A program made the translations under genes and the position numbers. The notes under the pieces are model-generated. The model saw only the letters and a program-made list of their open reading frames with translations. It was not told the DNA's origin and ran no database searches. From Streptomyces triculaminicus (lineage in GTDB: Bacteria; Actinomycetota; Actinomycetes; Streptomycetales; Streptomycetaceae), in contig NZ_JAFMOF010000007.1 of NCBI RefSeq assembly GCF_017349075.1, positions 83,467-147,466 on the forward strand: a stretch of 64,000 bases of DNA, written 5' to 3'. Below, piece by piece: positions 1-8,527 of this stretch. Positions within the stretch are counted from its first letter, which is position 1. Each line of letters opens with the position of its first letter.

Positions 1-109
1 CGATGAAACAGCTCTCCAGGATGAGCCGGACGTCGTTGGACGGCCAAGACCGGCTCTGCTCATCCAGGTACCTCGCGGCCAGTTCCTGGGCTTCCTTGCG
101 ATCGAGCAT
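1..109 (-). CDS. Imm35/YrhB-like immunity protein (N-terminal part, runs off the window)
   Basis: Only the first 36 residues lie in the window. ATG is at 109-107 and the frame is open to base 1. The peptide starts MLDRKEAQELAARYLDEQ and continues amphipathic. This resembles the first helix of the small YrhB/Imm35 immunity proteins that sit behind papain-fold polymorphic toxins. Its ATG lies 1 base after the TGA of the toxin-tail ORF upstream (stop at 113-111), the tight coupling expected of toxin/immunity pairs. The family call is inference from the short N-terminus and the neighbour. Confidence 0.6.
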   Translation of the reverse strand, partial: MLDRKEAQELAARYLDEQSRSWPSNDVRLILESCFI

Positions 110-110
110 G

Positions 111-419
111 TCAGTTTGTCCTCATGAGGTAGTAGATTTTCCATCGAGGGTCGGCTGGATTAGCCCGTCCTTGCTTGAAGTCGAGAAAGACCACCTTGCC
201 GTCGACATTCACTACGTTGAAGTAGTGGCCAATCCGTCCTCTCTGGGTCGGGAAGCCACCGACGATCCCCGAGCTCCGGGGCCCCAGCTCAGCACATCCC
301 TGACGATGGGGTCCAGTCCCCTCTTGCCTACGAACGGGCGTCCAGTCAGCGCCGCAACTTGGTTGGGGGGTCATGATGTGATCAGCCCCGGGTACGGAGT
401 TGGGGTTCTTGCCGACCAT
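111..419 (-). pseudogene. C-terminal tail of a polymorphic toxin (papain-like Tox-PL type)
   Basis: The last ~45 residues contain GHYFNVVNVDGKVVFLD followed by a short tail ending YYLMRTN. This His/aromatic-NVV-G-V-FLD pattern is characteristic of papain-fold (Tox-PL) C-terminal toxin domains, where the His and the later Asp/Gln belong to the catalytic core. The usual long N-terminal delivery region and the catalytic Cys segment are not seen. The frame opens only at 419, and a different gene occupies the plus strand beyond it, so this looks like an orphaned tail. The immunity gene follows 1 base later. The tail may still act as an exchangeable cassette; the family assignment is from motif recognition only. 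Confidence 0.5.
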
Positions 420-899
420 GAGGTCGTCACCGGCGGCGAGACAGGCGACCGCTGGGGCTACCTGCGACGCACTGCAGACCTATGGAACTGGCTCCTGACA
501 GGCAGCCCCCCGATAGCCAGCCCCACCCAGATACCCAACGGCGACACCATGAGGAACTGGATAGCCCACTACTCCACCGTCCTTGCCGACACCTGTTCCT
601 TCACCGACCAGGAGATCGCTGACGTCCTCACCGAGTCCCTCATCCCACCGGACGGCACCATCACCGCTGACATGCTCGACGCGCTCCTGCGGCTCCAAGC
701 CGAAGGCACCGCCCCCGAAGGACTGACCCGACACGTCAGCTCCTTGGCACCCATCTCAGCCCAGCCCCTAGACGGCGGACTGTTCAAGTTCGACTGCACC
801 CAATGCGACCGCTCCGTGCAGTGCGTCCGGACCGCACCGGGGTTCTTCACGGTGTCATGCAGCTCCTGTCACGCAGGCAACCTCGTCAGGGTCTCGTAA
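306..899 (+). CDS. Hypothetical protein with C-terminal zinc ribbon, probably 5'-truncated
   Basis: The frame is open from base 3, but up to about base 419 it is antisense to the toxin tail and is probably not coding. From about residue 45 of the 306 start the sequence looks like real protein: a helical segment (WGYLRRTADLWNWLL, then MRNWIAHYSTVLADTCSFTDQEIADVL) and a C-terminal CxxC...CxxC zinc ribbon (FDCTQCDRSV, SCSSCHAGN). An internal ATG at 549 is an alternative start and would give 116 residues. I do not recognise the family. The gene probably lost its 5' end in the rearrangement that left the toxin tail. Confidence 0.45.
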   Translation: MGSSPLLPTNGRPVSAATWLGGHDVISPGYGVGVLADHEVVTGGETGDRWGYLRRTADLWNWLLTGSPPIASPTQIPNGDTMRNWIAHYSTVLADTCSFTDQEIADVLTESLIPPDGTITADMLDALLRLQAEGTAPEGLTRHVSSLAPISAQPLDGGLFKFDCTQCDRSVQCVRTAPGFFTVSCSSCHAGNLVRVS

Positions 900-1033
900 G
901 AATGGAGGACCAGATCGATGCGCTCGGCCTGATGCTGAACACGCTGGTGCTGCTCACCACGCGTTCCATGGACCCCGTTCAGCAGCCGTACGGATGGATC
1001 CGACGTCCTGCTACCCAATCTTTCTCCTGGTGA
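884..1033 (+). pseudogene. Tn3-family transposase, C-terminal relic
   Basis: The frame encodes RQGLVRMEDQIDALGLMLN followed by TLVLLTTRSMDPVQQ, a recognisable match to the end of Tn3-family transposases (REGQEDQLGALGLVLNA.VLWNTRYMD...). The Trp-Asn pair of that motif has changed to LT, and nothing upstream in this frame is transposase. It is a short dead fragment. Tn3 N-terminal sequence also occurs at about 56.7 kb, so at least two broken Tn3 elements contributed to this region. Confidence 0.6.
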
Positions 1034-1067
1034 AGATTGACCGACCAGGCCGGGGCGGAGTCTCTCC

Positions 1068-2291
1068 TCAGCCCACCCGTGGCGGACCGGTGACCGGCAG
1101 TGCGGTCAGTGCGTGGGAGCGGAACGAAGAACGCCACGAGAGCTGTGTATCGGGGACGGCGAGAGCGATTGTGGGCAGTCGGCGGAGCAAGGTGCTCAGG
1201 CCGATCTGGATCTCCATGCGGGCCAGAGGAGCGCCCAGGCAGTAGTGCATGCCGTGGCCGAGCGCGAGATGCGCGATGTCCTCACGCCGGATGTCGAAAC
1301 GGTCTGGGTCGGGGTACCGGGCGGGATCCCGGTGGGCGGAGGCCAGGCAGAGCATGATCGTATCGCCGGCAGGGATACGCACGCCGCCGATCTCGACGGG
1401 CTCTGTGGGAAACCGGCGGATGGCCATCTGGTTGGGATGCGCGTAGCGCAGCAACTCCTCGACAGCCGCGGGAAGCAGGCCGGGGTCCGCCCTCAGGGCG
1501 GCGAGCTGCTCCGGATGGCGGAACAGAGTGAGCAGGCCTGCGCTGATCATGTGCTGGGCGTTTTCGCTGCCGGCCATGAGGATGAGAAAGGCCAGGGAGA
1601 CAAGTTCGTCCTCGGTAAGCCTGTCCCCTTCGTCGCGGGCCGCGATCAGGTCCGACAGCAGGTCATGGCTGGGGCGGGCCCGGCGCTCGGCCACCAGGCC
1701 GACGAGGAAGTCATGGATGCGGTTGATGGATTCCGCCGTCTGGCCCGGGTATTCGGGGGCGAACATGCTACCCACCCACGCGGAGAAGGAACGCCTGTCT
1801 CCTTGCGGAACGTCGAAGAGGTCCCCGATGACCACCAAGGGCAAGGGGTTGGCGAACTCGGTGACCAGGTCGACGCTGGACTCGCTGGCCAGGCGCTGGG
1901 AGAGGGCGCCGGCCAGAGAATCAGCGGCGGCCTGGACGCGTTCGCGCAGAGTCTCCACCCGGCGGGGGGTGAAGCCCTGGGAGACCAGACGTCGAAGCCG
2001 CAGGTGGTCACTCGAGTCAATGTTGAGGAGATTGGCGTCCAGTGCCGGAGGCAGCGAAAAGCCCCTGTAACCCGTGCCGGAGTGCGCTTTGTTCACTGAC
2101 AGCCTCGCATCGGTCAGCAGGGCGCGCACATCCGCCTCCCGGACCACAAGCCACACCGCGGAACCGTCCGGTAGTGCTATGCGATGGACCGGGCCGGCGT
2201 CACGCAGGCGTGCATAGACCGGGTAGGGGTCGGCGAAGAACGCTGTGTCGAAGGGCCGGAGGAGGGCCGGTGTGTCGGAGTGAGCGGTCAC
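1068..2291 (-). CDS. Cytochrome P450 (bacterial class I type)
   Basis: A 407-residue soluble P450 of normal bacterial length. Visible landmarks: K-helix EELLR (residues 279-282), RFDIRRED meander at about 331-338, heme-binding loop LGHGMHYCLG with the thiolate Cys at about 351, and I-helix AGSEN at 240-244. The I-helix keeps the acidic residue (Glu243), but the usual catalytic Thr after it is Asn244, which is unusual and may affect oxygen activation or substrate scope. The GTG start at 2291 is chosen because it overlaps the stop of the upstream membrane-protein gene (GTGA) and gives a standard N-terminus; the frame stays open far upstream but only as antisense. It is the last gene of a four-gene operon. 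Ferredoxin and reductase partners are not in the window; the substrate is unknown. Confidence 0.93.
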   Translation of the reverse strand: MTAHSDTPALLRPFDTAFFADPYPVYARLRDAGPVHRIALPDGSAVWLVVREADVRALLTDARLSVNKAHSGTGYRGFSLPPALDANLLNIDSSDHLRLRRLVSQGFTPRRVETLRERVQAAADSLAGALSQRLASESSVDLVTEFANPLPLVVIGDLFDVPQGDRRSFSAWVGSMFAPEYPGQTAESINRIHDFLVGLVAERRARPSHDLLSDLIAARDEGDRLTEDELVSLAFLILMAGSENAQHMISAGLLTLFRHPEQLAALRADPGLLPAAVEELLRYAHPNQMAIRRFPTEPVEIGGVRIPAGDTIMLCLASAHRDPARYPDPDRFDIRREDIAHLALGHGMHYCLGAPLARMEIQIGLSTLLRRLPTIALAVPDTQLSWRSSFRSHALTALPVTGPPRVG

Positions 2292-3478
2292 GCGTCCTTC
2301 TTCGCTGGTTCGGGGGTGTGCGGCGTGTGCGCCACGGCGGGTGAGGCGTGGTCGGATGCGGTGAAAGCGCGGGCCAGCTTGCGTTGGAAGGAGAGCTCCG
2401 CCGCCAGGTCCTCCGGTTCCGCAATCCGCGGGTTGGTGACGTGGGTAGTCGGCTGCTTCTGCTCGATTTTGGCCTGCAGTGCGGCCTTGAGTTGCGCTGC
2501 TTCGACGGCGGCGGCCAGATCGATGCCGTTGAGTCCGGCCGCTTCGCCGCGTTGCGTGGCGAGGGTGGCGACGGAAGGAGCCATCCATGTGCGCAAGGCC
2601 CACTGAGCGTCACGGATTTCCACCAGGCATCGATAGAGGCGGGTCCTGAGGTCGGCCTCCTGTCCCAAATCAAGAACGACTTCGGGCAGATGAGAAGTGA
2701 CGTCGCGGTGGAAGGGGGTGATCTCCCGGTAGGCGCGGTGCCGGTCAAACCATTCGTATGCGGTGGTGAGGTAGCGGCCCCAGTCGGGCATCGTCCAGCC
2801 GACCGTCTTGAGGACGGTCCCCGCGATGGCGATCTGGGCGACGGGCTCCCACGGGTGGCCGGTGACACCGAACTGACCGGCAATGATGTCCGCGACACGG
2901 CAGCCTGTGTAGATCATGGCGAAGGGCATGGACACCGCAACGAGGCGCAGCCCCCGCCGTAGCCAGGGAGTAGGAGCCATACGTGCGTAGCGCCAGCCCA
3001 TGATGCCGATGTCGATCTGGTTCGCTGCGTGTCCGACCAGGTAGATGGTCAGGTATGCGGGGTAGTACTGCGCCTTGGTCAGGGCGAAGTCGGTGGGGCG
3101 TTCGCCGATGCTGGTGGCGGCGGAGAACAACGTGATCATGCCGAGGAGCACCACGCCCAGGCCGATCAGACGTGGGATGGCCTTGCGCCAGGCCGTGCGG
3201 CGTTCGTACGACAGGTGCAGGAGCACGAGTTGTTGGCAGGCGGCCGACAGGATGACCGTGCTCTGGGCGAGCAGCCCAGAGAAGTTGACTATGCCGACGA
3301 ACCTGCTCGTTGCGATCCATACTGCTGGTGTCGAGATGACGAACGTGGCGGTCAGGAAGAAGAAGTTGCCCACGAGTGCGAGCTGTGTGGGTGAGCGGTC
3401 GGTGCGCGTAACTCGTAGCTTGAAGAGTAAGGCTAATAAGGACACCAGCGCACAGGCAGGATAAAGTGTGCTATTCAT
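2288..3478 (-). CDS. Multi-pass membrane protein, MAB_1171c/DUF6545 family
   Basis: 396 residues. The first ~225 are about seven hydrophobic segments (roughly residues 3-20, 33-52, 62-82, 100-120, 133-153, 178-198, 205-225). A cytoplasmic, mostly helical C-terminal half follows, containing ITPFHRDVTSHLPEVVLDLG and a repeated-Ala helical stretch. This is the architecture of the actinobacterial MAB_1171c putative transporter / DUF6545 family. Molecular function is not established; sensing or transport has been suggested. It overlaps the peptidase gene upstream by 8 bp and the P450 downstream by 4 bp, so it is translationally coupled to both. A homologous gene occupies the same position in the second module at 22478-23749. 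Confidence 0.85.
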   Translation of the reverse strand: MNSTLYPACALVSLLALLFKLRVTRTDRSPTQLALVGNFFFLTATFVISTPAVWIATSRFVGIVNFSGLLAQSTVILSAACQQLVLLHLSYERRTAWRKAIPRLIGLGVVLLGMITLFSAATSIGERPTDFALTKAQYYPAYLTIYLVGHAANQIDIGIMGWRYARMAPTPWLRRGLRLVAVSMPFAMIYTGCRVADIIAGQFGVTGHPWEPVAQIAIAGTVLKTVGWTMPDWGRYLTTAYEWFDRHRAYREITPFHRDVTSHLPEVVLDLGQEADLRTRLYRCLVEIRDAQWALRTWMAPSVATLATQRGEAAGLNGIDLAAAVEAAQLKAALQAKIEQKQPTTHVTNPRIAEPEDLAAELSFQRKLARAFTASDHASPAVAHTPHTPEPAKKDA

Positions 3479-4046
3479 TTTTCCCTTGATGGATGGGGGC
3501 CTCCAGAGCAGCGAGTCTGGCGACCAGCTCCCGCGCCTCCGGCGGCATTGCGCAGGTGCGCTCTACGGACCAGCTGCTGATTTGCCGGCCGATCAGCGAG
3601 CCGACCAGCTCGGCCTCGACCTCTGCCTCGGCTTGCGAGTGTTCCCGCCCCAGTACCCGACGGACCATGTTCGGGTTGAGCGACGGTAGGAGGAGTGTGG
3701 ACGACTGTTCCGTCATCACAGGCGATGCGTCGTGATCGCAGATCACGTGGCCGAACTCGTGCAGGATCACCTGTTGCTGATGCACGGGGGCAAGACGCTG
3801 TTCGAAGAAGACATAGTCCTGGCCCTCCGCGGAGACCCAGAGGCCGTCAGGACTGCCGAGTGGCAGCTCGAGAGGGACCAAGTGGATGGGGCGGCCATGA
3901 AGTCGGCCCACATGCTCACAAAGAGTCTGCATCGTCACCTGCGCCTGAGCGGGCAGGCCGAGTGCGTGCACTCGTTCCACGCACCGCTTTTGAAGACTGT
4001 CCGGCTTCCCGCCGTCAGCCCGAAGTCGCCAGCGCACCACAATCAC
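3471..4046 (-). CDS. ImmA/IrrE-like metallopeptidase
   Basis: 191 residues with a zinc-metallopeptidase HExxH motif: ILHEFGHVICDHD places His96, Glu97 and His100 in the active site. A downstream acidic segment (QAEAEVEAELVGSLIG, about residue 136) would supply the third ligand. Proteins of this type are often annotated as the toxin component of a toxin-antitoxin system. Known ImmA/IrrE enzymes cleave a partner repressor. The start overlaps the XRE gene stop by 4 bp, and its 3' end overlaps the membrane-protein gene by 8 bp. The natural inference is that it acts on the co-encoded XRE protein, but no target is shown by sequence. Confidence 0.85.
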   Translation of the reverse strand: MIVVRWRLRADGGKPDSLQKRCVERVHALGLPAQAQVTMQTLCEHVGRLHGRPIHLVPLELPLGSPDGLWVSAEGQDYVFFEQRLAPVHQQQVILHEFGHVICDHDASPVMTEQSSTLLLPSLNPNMVRRVLGREHSQAEAEVEAELVGSLIGRQISSWSVERTCAMPPEARELVARLAALEAPIHQGKNE

Positions 4047-4561
4047 TTGAGATCGTCATGCGGATCCTGACGCGCGCCGGCGTCCGCGGACGGTGAGGAG
4101 CTCCGCAAGGACTCCTGAACCTGGGAGGCTGCATTGATGATCCCTTTGAGGAGCTCGGACATCTGATCTGCGGGAAGGCCTCCAGGAAGCCGTGTCCGCG
4201 TACGTAGCGAAACGTTCTCCACACTGCGCCGGCGCAGTTCTTTGACCGCTTCCAGTTCGGCATTGACCTGCTGGAAGACCTGCTCGTCGAGAAAGTATGC
4301 CCATCTCTCGATGCCCAGGCTGTGAGCCACCTTGACCAAGGTCTCGATGGTGAGGTTCGTGCCGTCGGCGGATTCGGCTGATGCCAGGGTGCGTTTGGAG
4401 ACGCCTGTGCGATCGGCCAGCTTCGCAAGGCTGAACGGGCCTTCGGGATGGTGATGCCGGAGGTGTCGCATTCGGGTCGCGATCGCGGTCTTCGCCGCGT
4501 GGACCTGAGCCTCGAGGCCGTGCCCCGCGTCCGTGCTGGGTTCGTCGCGTCGGTTGTTCAT
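4043..4561 (-). CDS. XRE-family HTH transcriptional regulator
   Basis: 172 residues. A helix-turn-helix spans about residues 38-95 (FSLAKLADRTGVSKRTLASAE, then NLTIETLVKVAHSLGI). The C-terminal part is charged and helical, ending in a Ser/Asp-rich tail. A good Shine-Dalgarno (GGGGAGG) precedes the ATG. First gene of the minus-strand operon XRE, peptidase, membrane protein, P450. A perfect 18-bp palindrome with a partial second copy lies immediately upstream, so autoregulation is likely. The probable role is a repressor relieved by the adjacent metallopeptidase; that link is inference. Confidence 0.88.
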   Translation of the reverse strand: MNNRRDEPSTDAGHGLEAQVHAAKTAIATRMRHLRHHHPEGPFSLAKLADRTGVSKRTLASAESADGTNLTIETLVKVAHSLGIERWAYFLDEQVFQQVNAELEAVKELRRRSVENVSLRTRTRLPGGLPADQMSELLKGIINAASQVQESLRSSSPSADAGARQDPHDDLK

Positions 4562-4578
4562 CGTTCACCACCTCCCCT

Positions 4579-4616
4579 GGTGCAACATGTTGCACCCTGA
4601 CGCAGGATGTTGCAAC
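4579..4616 (-). promoter_or_regulatory. Palindromic operator/promoter of the XRE-P450 operon
   Basis: Bases 4579-4596 form a perfect 18-bp palindrome centred on TGCAACATGTTGCA. A second site containing GTTGCAAC lies at 4609-4616. On the minus strand TTGCAA and CAACAT lie 17 bases apart, a plausible -35/-10 pair, so both TTGCAAC-type sites would cover the promoter. The palindrome ends just before the ribosome-binding site of the XRE gene. Binding by the XRE product is inferred. Confidence 0.65.
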
Positions 4617-5429
4617 GGTGTGCTGTGAGGCCTATCGTCCTCGTTACGGGGATGAGCCTCAAGGGGAGGGGCTGGGGGCATGCTGATCCGACGTCAGCAC
4701 GACGGCGACAAGAATACCCATGAAGTCGTATACACCTGTTCCCAGGGCGGCGCGCCAGATGTCCTCGAGTCGGGTCATGGGAGTGCCACGGCACTCGGAC
4801 ATGAAGCCGCGCTCCGACCGCCTCGCCAGCGAGTGGCCGAGGCCTGGCACCCGCGGTCATCCCGACCAGTGGTTCGTTCCGTCCGGCTAATGCGAGACGA
4901 CCGCATCAGTCTGTCTGCCGACGGGGTCAACCCGTCGCTCAAGCCAGCATCTCAGATATGGGCTATCACCCCACGTGTTGGCTCCGGCCGCACTTACGGC
5001 GGCGAGGAGGCCCGATCGTCATAGGCCAACCATGAGGCGCGGCCCGAGACATCGGACCATCCCGCCGCCCGGGCGCCCAGCCTTTGGTGATGGCAGTCAC
5101 CGCGGCTTACGCCCCTTGCACTCCGCTCAGGCCTGGCAGGGCCCTCGCGGAGGTTCCGTCCGACCCGACATGGCTTCGGACGGTTCACAACGCGGTTCTG
5201 GCACGAACCTGGGCCCAGACGAGGGCCCCTTTCATGTCCACGTACAGCAACGAGGACCACCACACATGATGCAGTACAAGGCTGCTTTCTGTCAGCTCCT
5301 CCATGTTCAGCCAGCTCAGCTCAGCCCACACTTGAACAGTGGTGGCTGCCGCACACGAGGCGGGTGCTCTCTCAAGGCCTCCCCGACCCCTCCCGCGAGT
5401 AGAGGACGCCTCACCCGCAGGGCCTCTCG
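4617..5429. other. Intergenic stretch with at most one doubtful small ORF
   Basis: About 0.8 kb between the XRE operon and the broken winged-helix gene. The only candidate is a minus-strand reading frame 4659-4802 encoding a 47-residue peptide with one possible membrane segment (VYDFMGILVAVVLTS). It lacks a convincing ribosome-binding site, and I do not trust it. The other frames look like random GC-rich translation. Confidence 0.4.
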
Positions 5430-7106
5430 ATGAGAAACGAGGCAACACGTGAGACCACCTCGCCTGTGGCCCCGCCTCTGCCACCCCGGCGCCGGCAACG
5501 CGTAAAAGTGCCATGGCGCCTGGTGGCATCCCCTTACTACTCCGATGCCGCGCTGAGCGTGTACATAAAAGTGAAAGCTCTCGCCATGCGTCCGGAGGGT
5601 TGCACCGCAGGAACCGCCGTACTGGCCTCCTACCTCCGGACATCGCCGTCGACGGTGTAACGAGGCCAGGCTCAGCTCAGCCGCCCCGCCCCGGACGGAG
5701 TCATCGAACTGACATCGCAACGCAGAACGCTACCCGGCGGGCGGGGCACCACTGCGGTACGTCGCGTACGTCTGCTGAGCCAGAACGAACGATTCGTATG
5801 GCTGCCTGTAGCAGCAGCCGAAGACCTGACACCACGACAGTTACGCGCCTACGCCGTCATCACCTATGCAGCACTACAAGCCATCCCTTTGACCGAAAGC
5901 GAGCTCGCCGGCTACCTGCACCACCACTCGGGCACCAGACCCGGCCGTTCCCTCACCCCGACAGCAGCCGGAAACATCATCGACAGCCTTGAAGCGACAC
6001 GATGGATAACAGTGCACCGCCGAGCCGGCGAACGCGGCCGGCATCAGTTCATCGCGCACGACCTACCACCCTCATCGCGTGCAGTGGGGCAGTGCCCCAC
6101 TGCACCCAGCCCGCCTCCACCTGCGCAGGTCAGCACCAAGCCGACACCCGCATGTGATGACGCATCGGCTTCGCACATTGATGAAGCATTCCTCGCGTAT
6201 AAGGAATCACCTAGGACTGACCGACCCGAGGACGAGCGAGCGCTCGACACACCCGCCGTAGGCGAAATACCGGTGAGTGACCCCGCACCCAGCCCCACCA
6301 CCTCCACCCCGCCGGGAAACAAAACGGCTGGGCTCGCGCTGCGCGCGGCCGGGCAACTCTCCACCGTCACCTCCCGGCCGCGACGCCCCAACCGCCACGT
6401 CACAGGCAACCATCACTACAACGGCCCCGCCCTGACACTGAGCACCCGCATCTACGCGACGCTCGAACCAGTCCACTGGCTGCTGAAGCAAGTCGACCGT
6501 GTTTGGGTACAGCGCCACATCGCCCGCGAGGTCGGTCGCCAGCTACGCGAGGGCATGGACCAGGACCGGCTCCAGCAGCGATTGACACGGAGGCTCGCTG
6601 CCACCTCCCTTGCCGAGATCCGCGATCCGGGCCGGTGGCTGCTCGGCGTGGCCCTGCCACGCTGGGGCTGCAGCCTCATGGACTGCGAAGAAGGCATCCT
6701 GTGGCCCACAGGCGTCCGCTGCCCTGTATGCCAAGAGATCACCATCGAACGCAAGGCCACCAGGCGACACACGCAGCATTCCGGCCGGGACCACGAAAAC
6801 ACACCTCGCTCGAGCGCCAGCCGCTCCGGTCGCGAGACAGCCGACCCGATGTTGATCCGCCCCGCTGCTCCGATCACTCAAGAGCCACGCGGTGCCGAGC
6901 GGGGCACATGCGGTGCATGCGGTGTACGAATCCTGCTCCTCGGCCGCGCCCTGTTCGACCTCCTATGCCGACTCTGCCGCGAAGAACAAACCGAGCAGTT
7001 CTCTGCTGCAGGCGTCGACGACGGTACATACCCACCTTCAAGGTCTGGAAAGGGATCTTTCTCAAGCGTGCAACCTTGCACACCACTCGCGCGCAGTCGT
7101 AGGTAG
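5430..7106 (+). pseudogene. Winged-helix DNA-binding protein interrupted by one in-frame TAA
   Basis: The frame starting at ATG 5430 encodes a basic N-terminus and an HTH start (SDAALSVYIKVKALAMRP, then TAGTAVLASYLRTSPSTV). It stops at TAA 5658-5660 (codon 77). The same frame then continues without another stop to 7106 with protein-like sequence (RGQAQLSRPAPDGVIEL, LTPRQLRAYAVITYAALQ). A second HTH-like segment (ELAGYLHH...TPTAAGNIIDSLEATRWI), a Pro-rich linker and a Cys-rich C-terminal part (VRCPVCQEI; CGACG...LLCRLCREE) follow. A single GAA-to-TAA change after STV would explain it. The intact gene would be 558 residues, typical of large streptomycete winged-helix proteins of unknown role. 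A TTG at 5889 could restart a 405-residue C-terminal product. Confidence 0.75.
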
Positions 7107-7301
7107 GCCGAGGAACTGACCGCCCCCGCTTCAACGCCATGGCCGTCCCGGCAAAGCCAAATCCGCCGCCGATCCATGGGGGCCTTGTGGGTGCAGGGAG
7201 CAGGCATGACAACGTCGGCACCACCACGATGATCGGCGAGGCTTCAACCGCCTTCGCGGCGTTCTCACACCGCGCGGTCCGCCAGGGCATGGAGATGCCG
7301 C

Positions 7302-7590
7302 TGGCTCACCTCCGCCTGCGCGGAGCTCGCGAGCGCGGTCGCCCGGAGCCGACCCTGCCTGCGCCTCACCCTCCGCCGACGCAGAGAGCACGCCACCCAT
7401 CCCGCGGACGTCGAAGTCGATTACGACCTACCTCCGTCGGCGCGGAGCTCATGGGGTGGTCAACTATGCGCGGAGTCGCATAACCGGCTTACCTCCGCGG
7501 CTTACCTCCGCCTGCGCGGAGCTCACTTCTGGCCGGTCCGTGAACGAAACGTGCTGAGCGGGGTACCTCCGCGGTTGCGGAGAAGAGCTG
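7302..7590 (-). CRISPR. Decayed CRISPR tract, reverse orientation
   Basis: Five diverged copies of the local I-E repeat occur in reverse complement, starting near 7302, 7363, 7424, 7485-7501 and 7561. The period is 61 bp, the same repeat-plus-spacer unit as the array behind cas3. The core CACCTCCGCCTGCGCGGAG is best kept in the copies at about 7306 and, with one change (TACCTCCGCCTGCGCGGAG), at about 7504; the others have lost stem pairing. The fourth unit carries a short internal duplication (CTTACCTCCGCG). Spacer positions are about 32 bp. No ORF of quality overlaps it. The degeneration suggests it no longer yields processed crRNA, except perhaps from the two best copies. Confidence 0.7.
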
Positions 7591-7859
7591 GCGGGGCCGG
7601 CTATGAGCGAACCGTATCTCTGTCAGTCACCTGACGGGCACTCATGAGACTGGAGGCGTCGGCTCTTCCTGCATGCGAACAAGAGGAAGCTCAGGACGTT
7701 ACGGCCTCAGACTGGCTGAGCGGTTCTAAACATACGTACTGCCGAGGTTCCAGATGCTTCAAGACGGGAGCATGGAAGCCTGTCGCTGTCACAGTTGCTG
7801 ATGTGGGGCCGCGTCTCACGGATGACTCCCGACAGTCTGTGACCAGAACACACAGGAGG

Positions 7860-7893
7860 CCCTGCCTTCGCGCTCCGCAGCGCGAAGGCAGGG
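7860..7893. terminator. Strong hairpin (15-bp stem, 4-base loop)
   Basis: CCCTGCCTTCGCGCT at 7860-7874 pairs perfectly with AGCGCGAAGGCAGGG at 7879-7893 around the loop CCGC. No T-run follows on either strand. It could be a bidirectional transcription barrier or processing site between the decayed CRISPR tracts. Confidence 0.45.
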
Positions 7894-7921
7894 GTGTCCC
7901 GTTCAGGCGACCCTCCGGGTA

Positions 7922-7957
7922 GCTGGTCCCGGCACATTGTGAGTGTGCCGGGGTCAG
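7922..7957 (-). terminator. Hairpin directly 3' of the small minus-strand ORF
   Basis: CCCGGCACA and TGTGCCGGG pair around TTGTGAG, with further near-complementary flanks (GCTG...CAGC). The hairpin begins immediately after the TAG of the 61-residue ORF ending at 7958, the usual position for a terminator of that gene. Confidence 0.45.
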
Positions 7958-8143
7958 CTACTTTGCAACCCAGAGCCTGAAGATCCCTGTGGCTGCCGTG
8001 ATGGCAGCTGCCAGAGCTTGGATCAACCGGCTCCGGCGCTCGATTCGGTCGAACGTGCGTTTGGTGAATTCGAGCATCCGGTGGGGTAGCGCCCTCAAGC
8101 ACTGCAGCACGGTGTGGCTCCTTGTCCCGTCGTTCTGGGTCAC
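7958..8143 (-). CDS. Small hypothetical protein with one possible membrane helix
   Basis: 61 residues, or 40 if it starts at the internal ATG at 8080 (MLEFTKRTFDRIERR). The C-terminal half is LIQALAAAITAATGIFRLW, a plausible amphipathic or membrane helix after a very basic segment. A hairpin follows the stop directly. It lies between two decayed CRISPR tracts upstream of the cas operon on the opposite strand. I recognise no family, and it may not be a gene. Confidence 0.3.
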   Translation of the reverse strand: MTQNDGTRSHTVLQCLRALPHRMLEFTKRTFDRIERRSRLIQALAAAITAATGIFRLWVAK

Positions 8144-8527
8144 GAGAGACCCAGGGATGGCGTGAGGTCAGGGGCCAGCGCTGAAGCACGCGGTGAGCCT
8201 ATGGGGTAACGGACGTGCAGGGCACCGGAGTTGGTGAACTTACGTGCATCGCGATGCCGCGGCCTGACCGAGACTGTGACGTTCTGAGCTTGTTTCGTGC
8301 ATGGCGGGTACGTCTCGGCTTCCGGCCTGGAGGCGGTTGTGTCGCTGGGCGGCATGTCGTTGTGCCGAAGGGCTGACAGATGTCGTAGCTGGTTGTGGGG
8401 GCTGGCGCCGAACGTGTGCCTTGGTGGGCGATTCATTAGCTATGGGCAAGATGTCCGGCAGGGTGGCGTTGGGTTCGGCGGTGGATCACGTCCCCAATCC
8501 GGGTGACGCAGCCGAGAGGGTTCACGA
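8144..8527. other. Intergenic sequence, nothing recognised
   Basis: About 0.4 kb between the small ORF and the second decayed CRISPR tract. No CRISPR-like unit, transposase motif or credible ribosome-binding site was seen. Translations in all frames look like random GC-rich sequence. Confidence 0.5.
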
